The notes beneath the pieces were generated by a model. The model had not been told where the DNA came from, did not search any database, and worked only from the letters and a program-made list of their open reading frames with translations. This document shows, one piece after another, positions 8,899-17,154 of a stretch of DNA of 64,000 nucleotides (its first letter is position 1; every line of letters begins with the position of its first letter). This DNA is from an uncultured beta proteobacterium (GTDB lineage Bacteria > Pseudomonadota > Gammaproteobacteria > Burkholderiales > Burkholderiaceae_C). Position numbers and translations under genes: made by a program. Location: positions 1 to 64,000 of the forward strand of contig CAIJRK010000060.1 in assembly GCA_903823025.1 (NCBI GenBank), given 5' to 3'.

Positions 8899-9656
8899 GT
8901 AGGAGCTTGCTCCAAGGTGCTTGATTGGCTGACGTGCAGGCCACATTCTTTGGCCGTTTCGTCTTCCCACCACCAGCGACCGGCGCGAAAGTCTTCGCCC
9001 ATGCTGATGGCCCGGGTGCAAGGCGCGCAGCCAATGCTGGGGTAAAACTGGTCGTGCAGCGGGTTGTAGTCAATCTTGTGCAGACCAATGAAATGCCACA
9101 CATCGCCCCAAGTCCAGTTGGCCAAGGGGTTGAACTTGACGCGGGTTACATCGGTGTTGTCGATCAAATGGACATCGGAACGGGCGTCGGATTGCTCGCG
9201 ACGCAGGCCTGTAATCCAGGCGTCTTTGCCTGCCAGCGCCCGGCTGAGCGGTTCCATTTTGCGGATGTGGCAGCAGGCTTTGCGCAAGCTCAGGCTTTTG
9301 TACATCGCCTCCTTGCCTTCGCGGTCCACAAACTGCACGACCGATTCATTGACCGGCGTAAACACGTCAACCGGGGCGCGTGACGAGGCTTTCAGGCGGG
9401 CTAGCAAGTCAAGCGTTTCGGCGTGCAACATGCCGGTTTCCAGTACAAAAATGCCGATGTCCAACTGCAAAGCGTTGATCAGGTGGCTGATCACCACGTC
9501 TTCTGCGCCCAAACTGGAGGCTTGGGTGATGCGGGCCGCGCCGCCTGCTGTCAGCGGGGCGTAGTCGCGGGCGGCTTGTTGCAGCAGGGCGGTAGTTTCG
9601 GCCAGTTTGGCGTCAAAGTCTATTGAGGCGCGGGCGTTCAGGTCAATAGCGCTCAT
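8895..9656 (-). CDS. cysH: Adenylyl-sulfate (APS) reductase, CysH family
   Basis: Reduces activated sulfate to sulfite. The 253-residue protein has the PP-loop-related AdoPPS fold (SLGAEDVVISHL) and the paired-cysteine motifs CCHIRK and CAPCTRAI, which bind a [4Fe-4S] cluster. Family members with these four cysteines use APS rather than PAPS, in agreement with the absence of cysC. The catalytic C-terminal cysteine is in ECGLH. Overlaps the neighbours on each side by four bases. Confidence 0.95.
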   Translation of the reverse strand: MSAIDLNARASIDFDAKLAETTALLQQAARDYAPLTAGGAARITQASSLGAEDVVISHLINALQLDIGIFVLETGMLHAETLDLLARLKASSRAPVDVFTPVNESVVQFVDREGKEAMYKSLSLRKACCHIRKMEPLSRALAGKDAWITGLRREQSDARSDVHLIDNTDVTRVKFNPLANWTWGDVWHFIGLHKIDYNPLHDQFYPSIGCAPCTRAISMGEDFRAGRWWWEDETAKECGLHVSQSSTLEQAPT

Positions 9657-10063
9657 GCGGCGGCTCCTTCGTGAGGTTGGTTGGCCACGTGAGTGGCAAA
9701 CAGGGGTTGGATGGCGACGGCATCGCCTTGGTAAAACGCTTTGTAACGGTCAAACTGGCGTTGGGCAAACTCCAGATGCTGGTCTTCGCGCAACACCGCG
9801 ACGTCAAAACCGCTGCGCTGCATTTGCACCAATTGGTCAATCAGCACATCGCCGGTGGCGCGAATTTCGCCTTTGAAACCGAGGCGGCGGCGCAACAAAA
9901 AGGCTTGGCTGAACGCGCGACCATCGGTGAATTTCGGAAAATTCAGGTCAATGCGGTCGACGCCTTCCAGCTTGAGCGTGCGGGGGTCGGCATCGTTGGG
10001 CAGTTCAACGATGTTCAGGCCGGGCGCTACGTTGGAATGGGTGTTGGAAGCGATGAGTTTCAT
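9653..10063 (-). CDS. DUF934 family protein of the sulfate-assimilation operon
   Basis: A 136-residue soluble protein of the DUF934 family, often found next to cysI/cysH in beta- and alphaproteobacteria. Segments such as LNFPKFTDGRAFSQA and a late LEFAQRQFDRY are typical. No catalytic motif is visible. It overlaps cysH by four bases (ATGA) and follows cysI by 14 bases, so it is translated with both. A helper role for sulfite reductase or APS reductase is suggested by position only; the function is not established to my knowledge. Confidence 0.85.
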   Translation of the reverse strand: MKLIASNTHSNVAPGLNIVELPNDADPRTLKLEGVDRIDLNFPKFTDGRAFSQAFLLRRRLGFKGEIRATGDVLIDQLVQMQRSGFDVAVLREDQHLEFAQRQFDRYKAFYQGDAVAIQPLFATHVANQPHEGAAA

Positions 10064-10077
10064 GAAATTGATTCCTT

Positions 10078-11853
10078 TCAGACCAGTTCGGGTTCAACCG
10101 GGTGGCGCACGCTGTTGGCGGCTTGTTTGAACGTGTCCATGCCGATCCGGCGGAAGGTGTCGATAAACGCCTCGCCCGTCAGCCGTTCGCGGCGGTAGGT
10201 GTCGAGCACGGCTTCAATGACATCGGGGACTTCGGTGGCGACAAACGAGGGACCCACAACCTTGCCCGCCATCGGTGTGCCACTCAAGGTTGAGCCGTCA
10301 GAGCCGCCCAGCGACACTTGATACCACTCGCGGCCATCTTTGTCGACGCCCAAAATGCCAATATGGCCGCTGTGGTGATGGCCGCACGAGTTGATACAGC
10401 CGCTGATGTGCAGGTCGATTTCGCCCAAGTCGTGCAACTCGTCCATGTCCTGGTAGCGCTCGGTAATGGCCTCGGCAATCGGGATGGAGCGGGCGTTGGC
10501 GAGTGCGCAAAAATCGCCGCCGGGGCAAGCAATCATGTCGGTCAGCAGGCGAATGTTGGCGCGGGCAAAACCGGCTTGACGCGCAGCTTGCCAGAGTTCA
10601 GGCAATTGCTCGGCACGCACCCAAGGCAGCAACAGGTTTTGGTCGTGCGTAACACGAACTTCGCCAGCAGAAAAGCGGTCAGCCAGTTCAGCCGCTGTGT
10701 CGAGCTGATCAGCCGTGGCATCGCCGGGCGCTTGGCCCAGACGTTTGAACGAAAGGGTCACGGCACGCAGAGCAGGATTTTTGTGCGCCGCCACGTTTTG
10801 TTGCAGCCAGTGGGCGTACTCGGTTGGGTCAGCGGCTGATAGAGATGCGGCTTCTTTTTGACTCGCGGCTGGCGCAAAGTCAGCCAGCACGGGCGGTGCA
10901 AAGGAGGCTGAAATTCGGATCAGTTCAGCCTCGGGAATCGTGTGCGGCGCGCCATCCACGGTCATGATTTGCTGGTACTCGACTTCGACTTCGTCAATAA
11001 AACGCTGGCCTTCGGCTTTCACCAAAATCTTGATGCGCGCCTTGTACATGTTGTCGCGACGACCCCAGCGGTTGTAAACGCGCACGATGGCTTCCAGATA
11101 GTTCAGGATTTGGTTCCACGGCAAAAAGTCGCGGATGACGCTGGCAATCACGGGCGTGCGGCCCATGCCGCCACCGACCCACACTTTGAAACCAATTTCA
11201 TTGTCAGCGTTGCGCAGCACATGCAGGCCGACGTCGTGCCAGCGGGTGGCGGCGCGGTCTTCAAGTGCGCCGGAGATGGCGATTTTGAATTTGCGCGGCA
11301 AAAACGCGAACTCGGGGTGCAGCGTGCTCCACTGACGCATGATTTCGGCAAAGGGGCGCGGGTCCACCAACTCATCGGCAGCAATGCCCGCCCGCTCGTC
11401 GCTGGTGATGTTGCGAATGCAATTGCCGCTGGTTTGGATGCCGTGCATATCGACGGAGGCCAGCAAATCCATCACGTCGGCGCTTTTATCGAGAGGAATC
11501 CAGTTGTACTGGACGTTTTGACGCGTGGTGAAGTGGCCGTAGCCGGTGGGCATGTTGAGGGTGCCAAATTGGGCTTGCGTGCTTTGTGCCGTTTGGTAAA
11601 CCTGGGCGCTGGGCTGGTCGTACTGCCGCGCAATGGTGGCCAAGGCGCGCAGTTGGCGGCTGGCTAGCTCGCCATAAGGCACGGCGACGCGCAGCATGGG
11701 CGCGTAGCGTTGCACATACCAGCCGTTTTGCAGACGCAGGGGTTTGAACTCATCGTCGCTCAGGGTGCCTGCCAAGTTGCGTTCGAGTTGGTCGCGGTAT
11801 TGCGCGGCCCGGTTGTGGACGAATTGGCGGTCAAAGTCGGTGTATTGGTACAT
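10078..11853 (-). CDS. cysI: Sulfite (or nitrite) reductase, siroheme/[4Fe-4S] hemoprotein
   Basis: Six-electron reductase, 591 residues, with two ferredoxin-like and two siroheme domains. The cluster/siroheme cysteines are ACPGGDFC and SGCINSCGHHH near residues 450-500. Basic residues around NCIRNITSDE match the siroheme-binding site. Nitrite and sulfite reductases share this fold; the setting within the sulfate operon makes sulfite the likely substrate. No CysJ flavoprotein gene is present, so reduced ferredoxin (fdxA and its reductase lie 4-7 kb away) is a plausible donor. Confidence 0.92.
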   Translation of the reverse strand: MYQYTDFDRQFVHNRAAQYRDQLERNLAGTLSDDEFKPLRLQNGWYVQRYAPMLRVAVPYGELASRQLRALATIARQYDQPSAQVYQTAQSTQAQFGTLNMPTGYGHFTTRQNVQYNWIPLDKSADVMDLLASVDMHGIQTSGNCIRNITSDERAGIAADELVDPRPFAEIMRQWSTLHPEFAFLPRKFKIAISGALEDRAATRWHDVGLHVLRNADNEIGFKVWVGGGMGRTPVIASVIRDFLPWNQILNYLEAIVRVYNRWGRRDNMYKARIKILVKAEGQRFIDEVEVEYQQIMTVDGAPHTIPEAELIRISASFAPPVLADFAPAASQKEAASLSAADPTEYAHWLQQNVAAHKNPALRAVTLSFKRLGQAPGDATADQLDTAAELADRFSAGEVRVTHDQNLLLPWVRAEQLPELWQAARQAGFARANIRLLTDMIACPGGDFCALANARSIPIAEAITERYQDMDELHDLGEIDLHISGCINSCGHHHSGHIGILGVDKDGREWYQVSLGGSDGSTLSGTPMAGKVVGPSFVATEVPDVIEAVLDTYRRERLTGEAFIDTFRRIGMDTFKQAANSVRHPVEPELV

Positions 11854-11858
11854 GGGGT

Positions 11859-12650
11859 TTATAAAGCGATCAATTTCACGCCAGCGTAAGCCAGCAAGAC
11901 AGAAAGAAGGGCGCGGATAACGCGCTCAGGAATGCGTGACATCAGGTGCGAACCCAACCAGATGCCGGGCAGGGAGCCTATCAGCAGCTTACCCAGCAAC
12001 GCCCAGTCCACGGAACCCATGGACGCGTGTCCCAATCCGGCCACGAGGGTGAGCGGTACGGCGTAGGCAATATCGGCGGCCACAATGCGGGGCAACGGTA
12101 GCAGAGGATACAAAATCATCAGTACGGTGACGCCAATAGCCCCCGCGCCAACAGAGGTTAGCGTCACCAAGGTGCCAATCACCACGCCAAACAGCAGCGG
12201 CAAACTCCAGTGGCGGGGTGTGGCCGCCCGCAGTTCCTGACCGGGGAGCACGATGCTGGGCGCCGTTTTGCCGCGAACCGCTTTGTACAAGGTAGCCGTC
12301 GCCGTCAGCAGCAAGGCAACGCCCAGCGTGGTGGTCATCACACTTTGCACGCTGGCACTGGCAGCACCCATCTCTTTGAGGAGGTACAACGTGATTAAAG
12401 CCGCCGGAATACTGCCCGCCGAGAGATGGAACACGACACGCCAATCAATGACACGGGCGCGTGCTAGCTTAACGGTGCCCCCCATTTTGGTGAACGCGGC
12501 AAACAACAGGTCGGTGCCAACAGCCATATAAGGCTTGACGCCAAACACGAAAATAAGAATCGGGGTCATGAGCGAGCCGCCTCCGACACCGGTTAAACCA
12601 ATCACGGTGCCGACAAAAAAACCAGCCAAAATAAATGCGATGTCATCCAT
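11859..12650 (-). CDS. TauE/SafE family transporter heading the cys operon
   Basis: A 263-residue integral membrane protein with about 8 hydrophobic segments. The N-terminal motif GLTGVGGGSLMTP and a mid-protein SVGAGAIGVT repeat mark the TauE/SafE (DUF81) family, which exports sulfite or moves other organosulfur and small anions. Only five bases separate it from cysI, so it is likely the first gene of the sulfate-assimilation operon. Sulfate uptake or sulfite overflow are both possible; the direction cannot be told from sequence. Confidence 0.88.
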   Translation of the reverse strand: MDDIAFILAGFFVGTVIGLTGVGGGSLMTPILIFVFGVKPYMAVGTDLLFAAFTKMGGTVKLARARVIDWRVVFHLSAGSIPAALITLYLLKEMGAASASVQSVMTTTLGVALLLTATATLYKAVRGKTAPSIVLPGQELRAATPRHWSLPLLFGVVIGTLVTLTSVGAGAIGVTVLMILYPLLPLPRIVAADIAYAVPLTLVAGLGHASMGSVDWALLGKLLIGSLPGIWLGSHLMSRIPERVIRALLSVLLAYAGVKLIAL

Positions 12651-12676
12651 GGGGGCTGACTGTAAAGGCGAAACGT

Positions 12677-12726
12677 TATATTTTTAAATATATTTTTGTT
12701 TTTCCTATATGTCATTTAATGCATAT
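12677..12726 (-). promoter_or_regulatory. AT-rich promoter region of the cys operon with two inverted repeats
   Basis: Upstream of the TauE/SafE gene lie TATATTT-TT-AAATATA (12677-12692) and ATATG-N10-CATAT (12707-12711 / 12722-12726). The second resembles the T-N11-A dyads bound by LysR-type regulators such as CysB or Cbl. This is the only sizeable gap before the operon, so the promoter must be here or further back in mnmC. The regulator is inferred. Confidence 0.4.
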
Positions 12727-12740
12727 AACAAGGCCGGGTG

Positions 12741-14606
12741 TCAGCTTGGCCGATGTTCCGCCGCTCCCTTGTCGGGCGCCTGTTTGCCGCGCAGGGCTTC
12801 CAGGGACTGCGCCAGTTCGGCGCTGACGGCCAGGGGTTCGCCACCCCAACGGGCCGCCAGCAGTTCAGCACACAACACCGAAAAAGTCATGCCGCGCGAA
12901 CCCATGCCCGCACAAATCCACAGGCTGGGGTTGTCGGCTTTGTAAAGCGGGCCGACCACAGGCAGGCGATCCAGGGTGACGCATCGGGTGTTTTTCCAGG
13001 TGTTCACCGTGGTGGCGTCAAACTGCGGCGCAAGGGCTTGGCCCAAGCGAGGAATTAAGGTGCGCAAGCGACGCAGATTGGCGGCGTGGTTGTCTGCATC
13101 AGGCAGGGCGGTTTGGTTGTCAGGTTGGTAGCTGGAGCCGGTAAACCAAGCCATGCCGCCCTCAACCGGAACAAACGGCACCATGCTGCCCGACCCATTC
13201 ACCGGGAAAGGAGGAAAGGCTGCATCAGGCCTATTTGAATGCATGGCCCACGATAACTGACCCCGCATTCCATGCATGGCAGGCAGCTTTTGAGTGTCAA
13301 GCCCTAAGGCAGGTAAAGCGGCTTGAAGGGTTTCAAGCAGCGCCATTGCACCGCTGGCGTTGGCAAAAACCACCCGATTGGCCCGGGTCAGCACCGCGCC
13401 TTGTGCATCCAGCAGTTCCCAGCCCTCGTGGCATTGACGCAATGAGCTGATGCAAGCGTTGCCTTGAAAAGTCACGCCAGGCAGCGACAAACAAGCCCGC
13501 ACTAATTCGGCGGGTTTGAGCCATGCCGCCTGTGCGTGCCATACAGCCAGTTCTTCTGGGGAAATGCCGTGACGCCAGGGATGTGGCGGATCAGCGGTCA
13601 CTTGGCACGCGCTGGCCTCATCCGGGCTACGGCTTTGGGACCAGTCCCGACCCAGCGACGGCCAATGAGCCGGTAGCCCCGCCGAGCCATCAACCCGGCG
13701 TTCCAATGTGCCGCAGGCGTCCCAGTCTTGCCCTTGACGCAACAGGCTGCGGGCCTGTTGCAGCATTAAACGCACGCCGCTGCGTGACAGTCGGGAGAGG
13801 GTGCAGTCGTCTGCCGACACATGCGGCACGACCAGTCCCACCGGCAAGCCGGAGGCTCCAGCGGCAGGTGCGTCGCCCTGATCAAGCACGCACACTTGCC
13901 AGCCACGTTTGGCCAGTGCTGCAGCCACACTGCCCCCTGCTAACCCCGCGCCAATAACAGCACAAGTGCCAACTGGCAGCACCTGGGCTTTCGAAGTGTC
14001 GCGTGTCGTTTTGATTGTCCAGCGCGGATTGAACTGACTGACGAGCAGGTCAGCCCCGGATAGATTGGGCGAACTTTGAATCTCAAACCCGCATGGCGTC
14101 AAGGCCTCACGTAACGCCAAATCAGGCGCTAGGCTGGTCAGCCTCGTGCCACGGCGACAACAGCGCACCAAGGCTTTAACCGTCCAGACATTCCAGAGTG
14201 AACCCCCTGCGAAAACCGAATCTGCAACAAACTGTTGTTGTCGCAACAGCGGCATCAACTCGCCCACGCACAGCGTCAACAAAACCCGACCACCATCCAG
14301 CGTCAGTCGATGAAAGCCGGGCAACAACCCAAACCAGTGCGGTGTTAGCGCTTGAATAAGCGCCTGCCGTTCAGGCGCAAAAGTCATCCCCGCTTTAAGG
14401 TCATCTAAAGAGGGCGGTGTGGCGGCGAAGGCGACGTAATGCAGCAAGTGCGGACGCAACGGGTCATTTTTCCAGGTCTGCCATGTGTCTAAAAAATGGA
14501 CACCCTGATCAAACTGGGTATCCAAAATGCGCCAAGCCGTCTGTCCGGCCCAAGCTTGCGGCAAACCACATCCGCTTAACAAATCGGCTGTGGTGGGTTC
14601 AGTCAT
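12741..14606 (-). CDS. mnmC: MnmC-like tRNA modification protein, methyltransferase half degenerate
   Basis: MnmC makes the last two steps of mnm5s2U at the tRNA wobble base: an FAD-dependent demodification (MnmC2) and a SAM methylation (MnmC1). The C-terminal half is intact in appearance, with the FAD motif VIGAGLAGG (residues 218-226), ASGLPVGL and the late CAGMGSRGM. The N-terminal half keeps recognisable spacing (GCGLPQAW, HFLDTWQTWKNDP) but the SAM loop expected as GFGxGxNFL reads QFDQGVHFL and the catalytic DGFAPxxNPxMW is not recognisable (DSVFAGGSLWN near 129-139). The first ~35 residues of typical MnmC are also absent. Probably only the oxidoreductase works. Confidence 0.85.
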   Translation of the reverse strand: MTEPTTADLLSGCGLPQAWAGQTAWRILDTQFDQGVHFLDTWQTWKNDPLRPHLLHYVAFAATPPSLDDLKAGMTFAPERQALIQALTPHWFGLLPGFHRLTLDGGRVLLTLCVGELMPLLRQQQFVADSVFAGGSLWNVWTVKALVRCCRRGTRLTSLAPDLALREALTPCGFEIQSSPNLSGADLLVSQFNPRWTIKTTRDTSKAQVLPVGTCAVIGAGLAGGSVAAALAKRGWQVCVLDQGDAPAAGASGLPVGLVVPHVSADDCTLSRLSRSGVRLMLQQARSLLRQGQDWDACGTLERRVDGSAGLPAHWPSLGRDWSQSRSPDEASACQVTADPPHPWRHGISPEELAVWHAQAAWLKPAELVRACLSLPGVTFQGNACISSLRQCHEGWELLDAQGAVLTRANRVVFANASGAMALLETLQAALPALGLDTQKLPAMHGMRGQLSWAMHSNRPDAAFPPFPVNGSGSMVPFVPVEGGMAWFTGSSYQPDNQTALPDADNHAANLRRLRTLIPRLGQALAPQFDATTVNTWKNTRCVTLDRLPVVGPLYKADNPSLWICAGMGSRGMTFSVLCAELLAARWGGEPLAVSAELAQSLEALRGKQAPDKGAAEHRPS

Positions 14607-14618
14607 GCGAGAAGAGAT

Positions 14619-14891
14619 TCAAGCGGCAGGTGGCACGTAGCCTTGTGCCGCATCGGCGCCAGAGCCAAAAAAGTGATTTTCCATTTGACGTGCCAGATAT
14701 TGACGTGCCCGTGCATCAGCCAAATTCAAACGGTTTTCGTTGACCAACATGGTTTGATGCTTGAGCCAAGCCGCCCAAGCCTCTTTGCTAACGCTTTCCC
14801 AAATACGTTTGCCCAATTCACCGGGATAAGGCGGGAAATCGAGGCCTTCAGCTTCTTTGCCAAGTTTGATGCAGTTAACAGTGCGTGCCAT
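14619..14891 (-). CDS. yggX: Probable Fe(2+)-trafficking protein YggX
   Basis: A 90-residue protein of the YggX family, linked to protection of iron-sulfur clusters from oxidation. The start RTVNCIKLG contains the conserved cysteine, followed by [15 protein letters not shown] and [16 protein letters not shown], all hallmarks. It lies 12 bases ahead of mnmC on the same strand and is likely cotranscribed with it. Confidence 0.96.
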   Translation of the reverse strand: MARTVNCIKLGKEAEGLDFPPYPGELGKRIWESVSKEAWAAWLKHQTMLVNENRLNLADARARQYLARQMENHFFGSGADAAQGYVPPAA

Positions 14892-15034
14892 TTGAAGCCT
14901 TTTCTGAATTCTTGAAAAAGGACTAACTTTAGCAAGCTTTCAGAGGCCTTTGACGGGGTGGGTCAGATTTGCATGGGATGCTAAAAATCAACGCAAAGCA
15001 CTTATAAAATATTTCACCTACACACTGACGTAAA

Positions 15035-15277
15035 ATGAAGGCTATGGCAAAAGCTGACACAAAAACCAAAATGCTGGCCGATGGCCTGCGTTACAAATCC
15101 AAAGTTTCGGGTTCACCTTTCACGGCGGCAACGTCGTTCGGGGCCGCGACCATGTCGTGTTTTCTCTGCGGCAAGCATCGCGCTCGCTCCCAGATGACGA
15201 CGCGCAAAATACTCGGCAAGTCCCAAGCGGTTTGCGCACCGTCGTGCAAAGCGGCGGACGAGGCAGCCGCTGGCTGA
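15035..15277 (+). CDS. Small conserved-looking protein with CxxC and CxxxC motifs
   Basis: An 80-residue basic protein that I do not recognise. It has FLCGKH at about residues 43-48 and VCAPSC at about 66-71, which could form a zinc-binding treble or a redox pair. The N-terminus is Lys/Ala-rich; an ATG three codons downstream is an alternative start. It ends four bases before dsbB on the same strand, so the two are probably one transcript. No signal peptide is visible, so it should be cytoplasmic. Confidence 0.6.
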   Translation: MKAMAKADTKTKMLADGLRYKSKVSGSPFTAATSFGAATMSCFLCGKHRARSQMTTRKILGKSQAVCAPSCKAADEAAAG

Positions 15278-15281
15278 GTTC

Positions 15282-15800
15282 ATGATTTTTCGGGAACCTA
15301 CGGGCTGGCTGAGTCGCCATCCCCGGCGCGTGCTCACGCTTCTCACGCTGGTGTGCGTCGCCTCCTTGGCCTTTGGTTTGTACTTGCAACACGTCGTAGG
15401 TCTGGTTCCTTGTCCCATGTGCATCGTCCAGCGTTATGCGCTGTTTCTAACTGCCCTGATCGCTGGTTTAACCGCCCTTAGCCAAACCAAAACAGTACAC
15501 ATTAGTGGCGCTCTCTTGCTGTTGACTACCTCTGGTTTCGGCGCTTTTGTGGCCGCACGACAAAGTTGGCTTCAATGGTTTCCGCCTGAAGTCGCGACTT
15601 GTGGGCGAGACTTCTTCGGCATGATTGAGACTTTTCCATTACAACGCGCCATCCCCATGATCTTCAAAGGTGGCGGCGACTGCATTAAAGTTGATTGGAC
15701 TTTTTTAGGTGCCTCGCTCGCCAACTGGTCATTTTTGTACTTTAGCAGCGTTGTCTTTTTGGCTTTGGCGCTGATCTGGCGCCAAAGCAAACGCCGCTAA
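15282..15800 (+). CDS. dsbB: Disulfide bond formation protein B (quinone reductase)
   Basis: Inner-membrane protein that reoxidises periplasmic DsbA and passes electrons to quinones. The 172 residues form four transmembrane helices. The first periplasmic loop has the CPMC pair, and the second loop has Cys-Gly (ATCGRD) and Asp-Cys-Ile (GGDCIK), the two required disulfides. QRYALF after CPMC is typical. It follows a small Cys-bearing gene by four bases and converges on ppk2. Confidence 0.95.
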   Translation: MIFREPTGWLSRHPRRVLTLLTLVCVASLAFGLYLQHVVGLVPCPMCIVQRYALFLTALIAGLTALSQTKTVHISGALLLLTTSGFGAFVAARQSWLQWFPPEVATCGRDFFGMIETFPLQRAIPMIFKGGGDCIKVDWTFLGASLANWSFLYFSSVVFLALALIWRQSKRR

Positions 15801-15834
15801 CGCCGCACGCTTCAGTTGTGGCGCCTCACAACAG

Positions 15835-17034
15835 TCATAACAGCGCGCCGCCCGGATGTTCACCCCGCTCATACACCACATGGGCGCGCCCCACCAGCAA
15901 GTTATCCAATGTGCCAATGTTGGCTAAATCTTTGTTGTCATAGGGCAACTTGTGCAACACATAGCGCATGGCGTTGAGTCGCGCCCGCTTTTTGCAATCC
16001 GATTTAATGACGGTCCAAGGCGCATCGGCCGTATCAGTTTCAAAGAACATGGCTTCTTTGGCCTTGGTGTAGTCATTCCACTTGTCGAGTGAAGCCAAAT
16101 CAATCGGGCTGAGTTTCCATTGTTTCAAGGGATGCAGTTCGCGCTCCTTAAAACGACGACGTTGCTCTTTGCTACTCACTGAAAACCAAAACTTGATGAG
16201 ATGCACCCCGCTACTCACCAGTTGACGCTCAAATAACGGTGCCTGACGGATAAATTCCTGGTATTCCTGTTCAGTACAAAATCCCATAACCCGCTCAACG
16301 CCAGCGCGGTTGTACCAAGAGCGGTCAAACATCACAATCTCGCCTGAAGTCGGCAGGTGTTGCACGTAACGCTGAAAATACCATTGTCCACGCTCGGTAT
16401 CCGTTGGCTTTTCAAGAGCAACCAGACGTGCACCCCGTGGGTTCAGATGTTCCATAAAGCGTTTGATGGCACCCCCCTTGCCCGCTGCGTCACGGCCTTC
16501 AAACAAAATCACGATGCGCTGTCCGGTTTCTTTAGCCCAGTTTTGCAACTTGAGCAATTCAACCTGAAGCTGGTATTTTTGCGTTTCATAGCGCTTGCGT
16601 GACATGAGATTTTTATAAGGATAGGCGCCGGTGCGCCAGTCGCCAACCAGCTCATCATCCGGGCGACCCGTGTTTTCTCCGGTCAGCGTAGGCTCATCGA
16701 GCAACATCGTGCGAATAGCCGCAACATCGTCGGGCGAACTGCCCGCCAGCAAGGCCTTGAGCGCAGAAACCTTATCGTTGGCGTGCGTCAAAATATCTTT
16801 GAGGGCGACTTGCTTGGAACCTTGGGCCGCATCCACTTTGTTTTGAACGACTTGTTTGCCAATACCTTTGACGGTGCTGGCGCCCGTGGTATCGCCCTGC
16901 ACGGCACGTCGAAGCGGAGGTTTCAAGGTTTTAGCCGATGCCCGCGTGCGCTTGACCCCAGGCTTGGTCGTTGTCGTGGGTGCCGACAGGCTACTGGGTT
17001 CAGGTATCTGAGGGGTGATTTTCTTTTCGGTCAT
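15835..17034 (-). CDS. ppk2: Polyphosphate kinase 2
   Basis: Transfers phosphate between polyphosphate and nucleotides. The core (from about residue 130) has Walker A FEGRDAAGKGGAIKR, the lid-type MEHLNPRGARLVAL, Walker B IVMFDRSWYNRAGVERVMGF and LSPIDLASLDKW, as in single-domain PPK2. The ~100-residue N-terminal part is rich in Lys, Thr, Ser and Pro and is probably disordered. I start at the ATG at 17034, with GAGG nine bases upstream; a TTG at 17055 would add seven residues. Which nucleotide is preferred cannot be told. Confidence 0.93.
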   Translation of the reverse strand: MTEKKITPQIPEPSSLSAPTTTTKPGVKRTRASAKTLKPPLRRAVQGDTTGASTVKGIGKQVVQNKVDAAQGSKQVALKDILTHANDKVSALKALLAGSSPDDVAAIRTMLLDEPTLTGENTGRPDDELVGDWRTGAYPYKNLMSRKRYETQKYQLQVELLKLQNWAKETGQRIVILFEGRDAAGKGGAIKRFMEHLNPRGARLVALEKPTDTERGQWYFQRYVQHLPTSGEIVMFDRSWYNRAGVERVMGFCTEQEYQEFIRQAPLFERQLVSSGVHLIKFWFSVSSKEQRRRFKERELHPLKQWKLSPIDLASLDKWNDYTKAKEAMFFETDTADAPWTVIKSDCKKRARLNAMRYVLHKLPYDNKDLANIGTLDNLLVGRAHVVYERGEHPGGALL

Positions 17035-17154
17035 TAGGTGTTTCCTCTGGGTCAAAAAAGTATTTTGTATGGGGTCAACGTTGATTCACTTGAATGAAGT
17101 CAATGGCGCAAGGCGATCCAGGATTGGCAAGTCGCCGATCATCAGGTTAGCCGA

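Noticed and set aside
8899..9021. N-terminal extension of cysD
   Set aside because: It lies inside cysH and the extra residues do not resemble CysD; the ATGA overlap fixes the start at 8898.
14892..15034. Promoter ahead of the small Cys ORF (TTGCAT ... TATAAA)
   Set aside because: The two boxes are about 28 bases apart, too far for a standard promoter.
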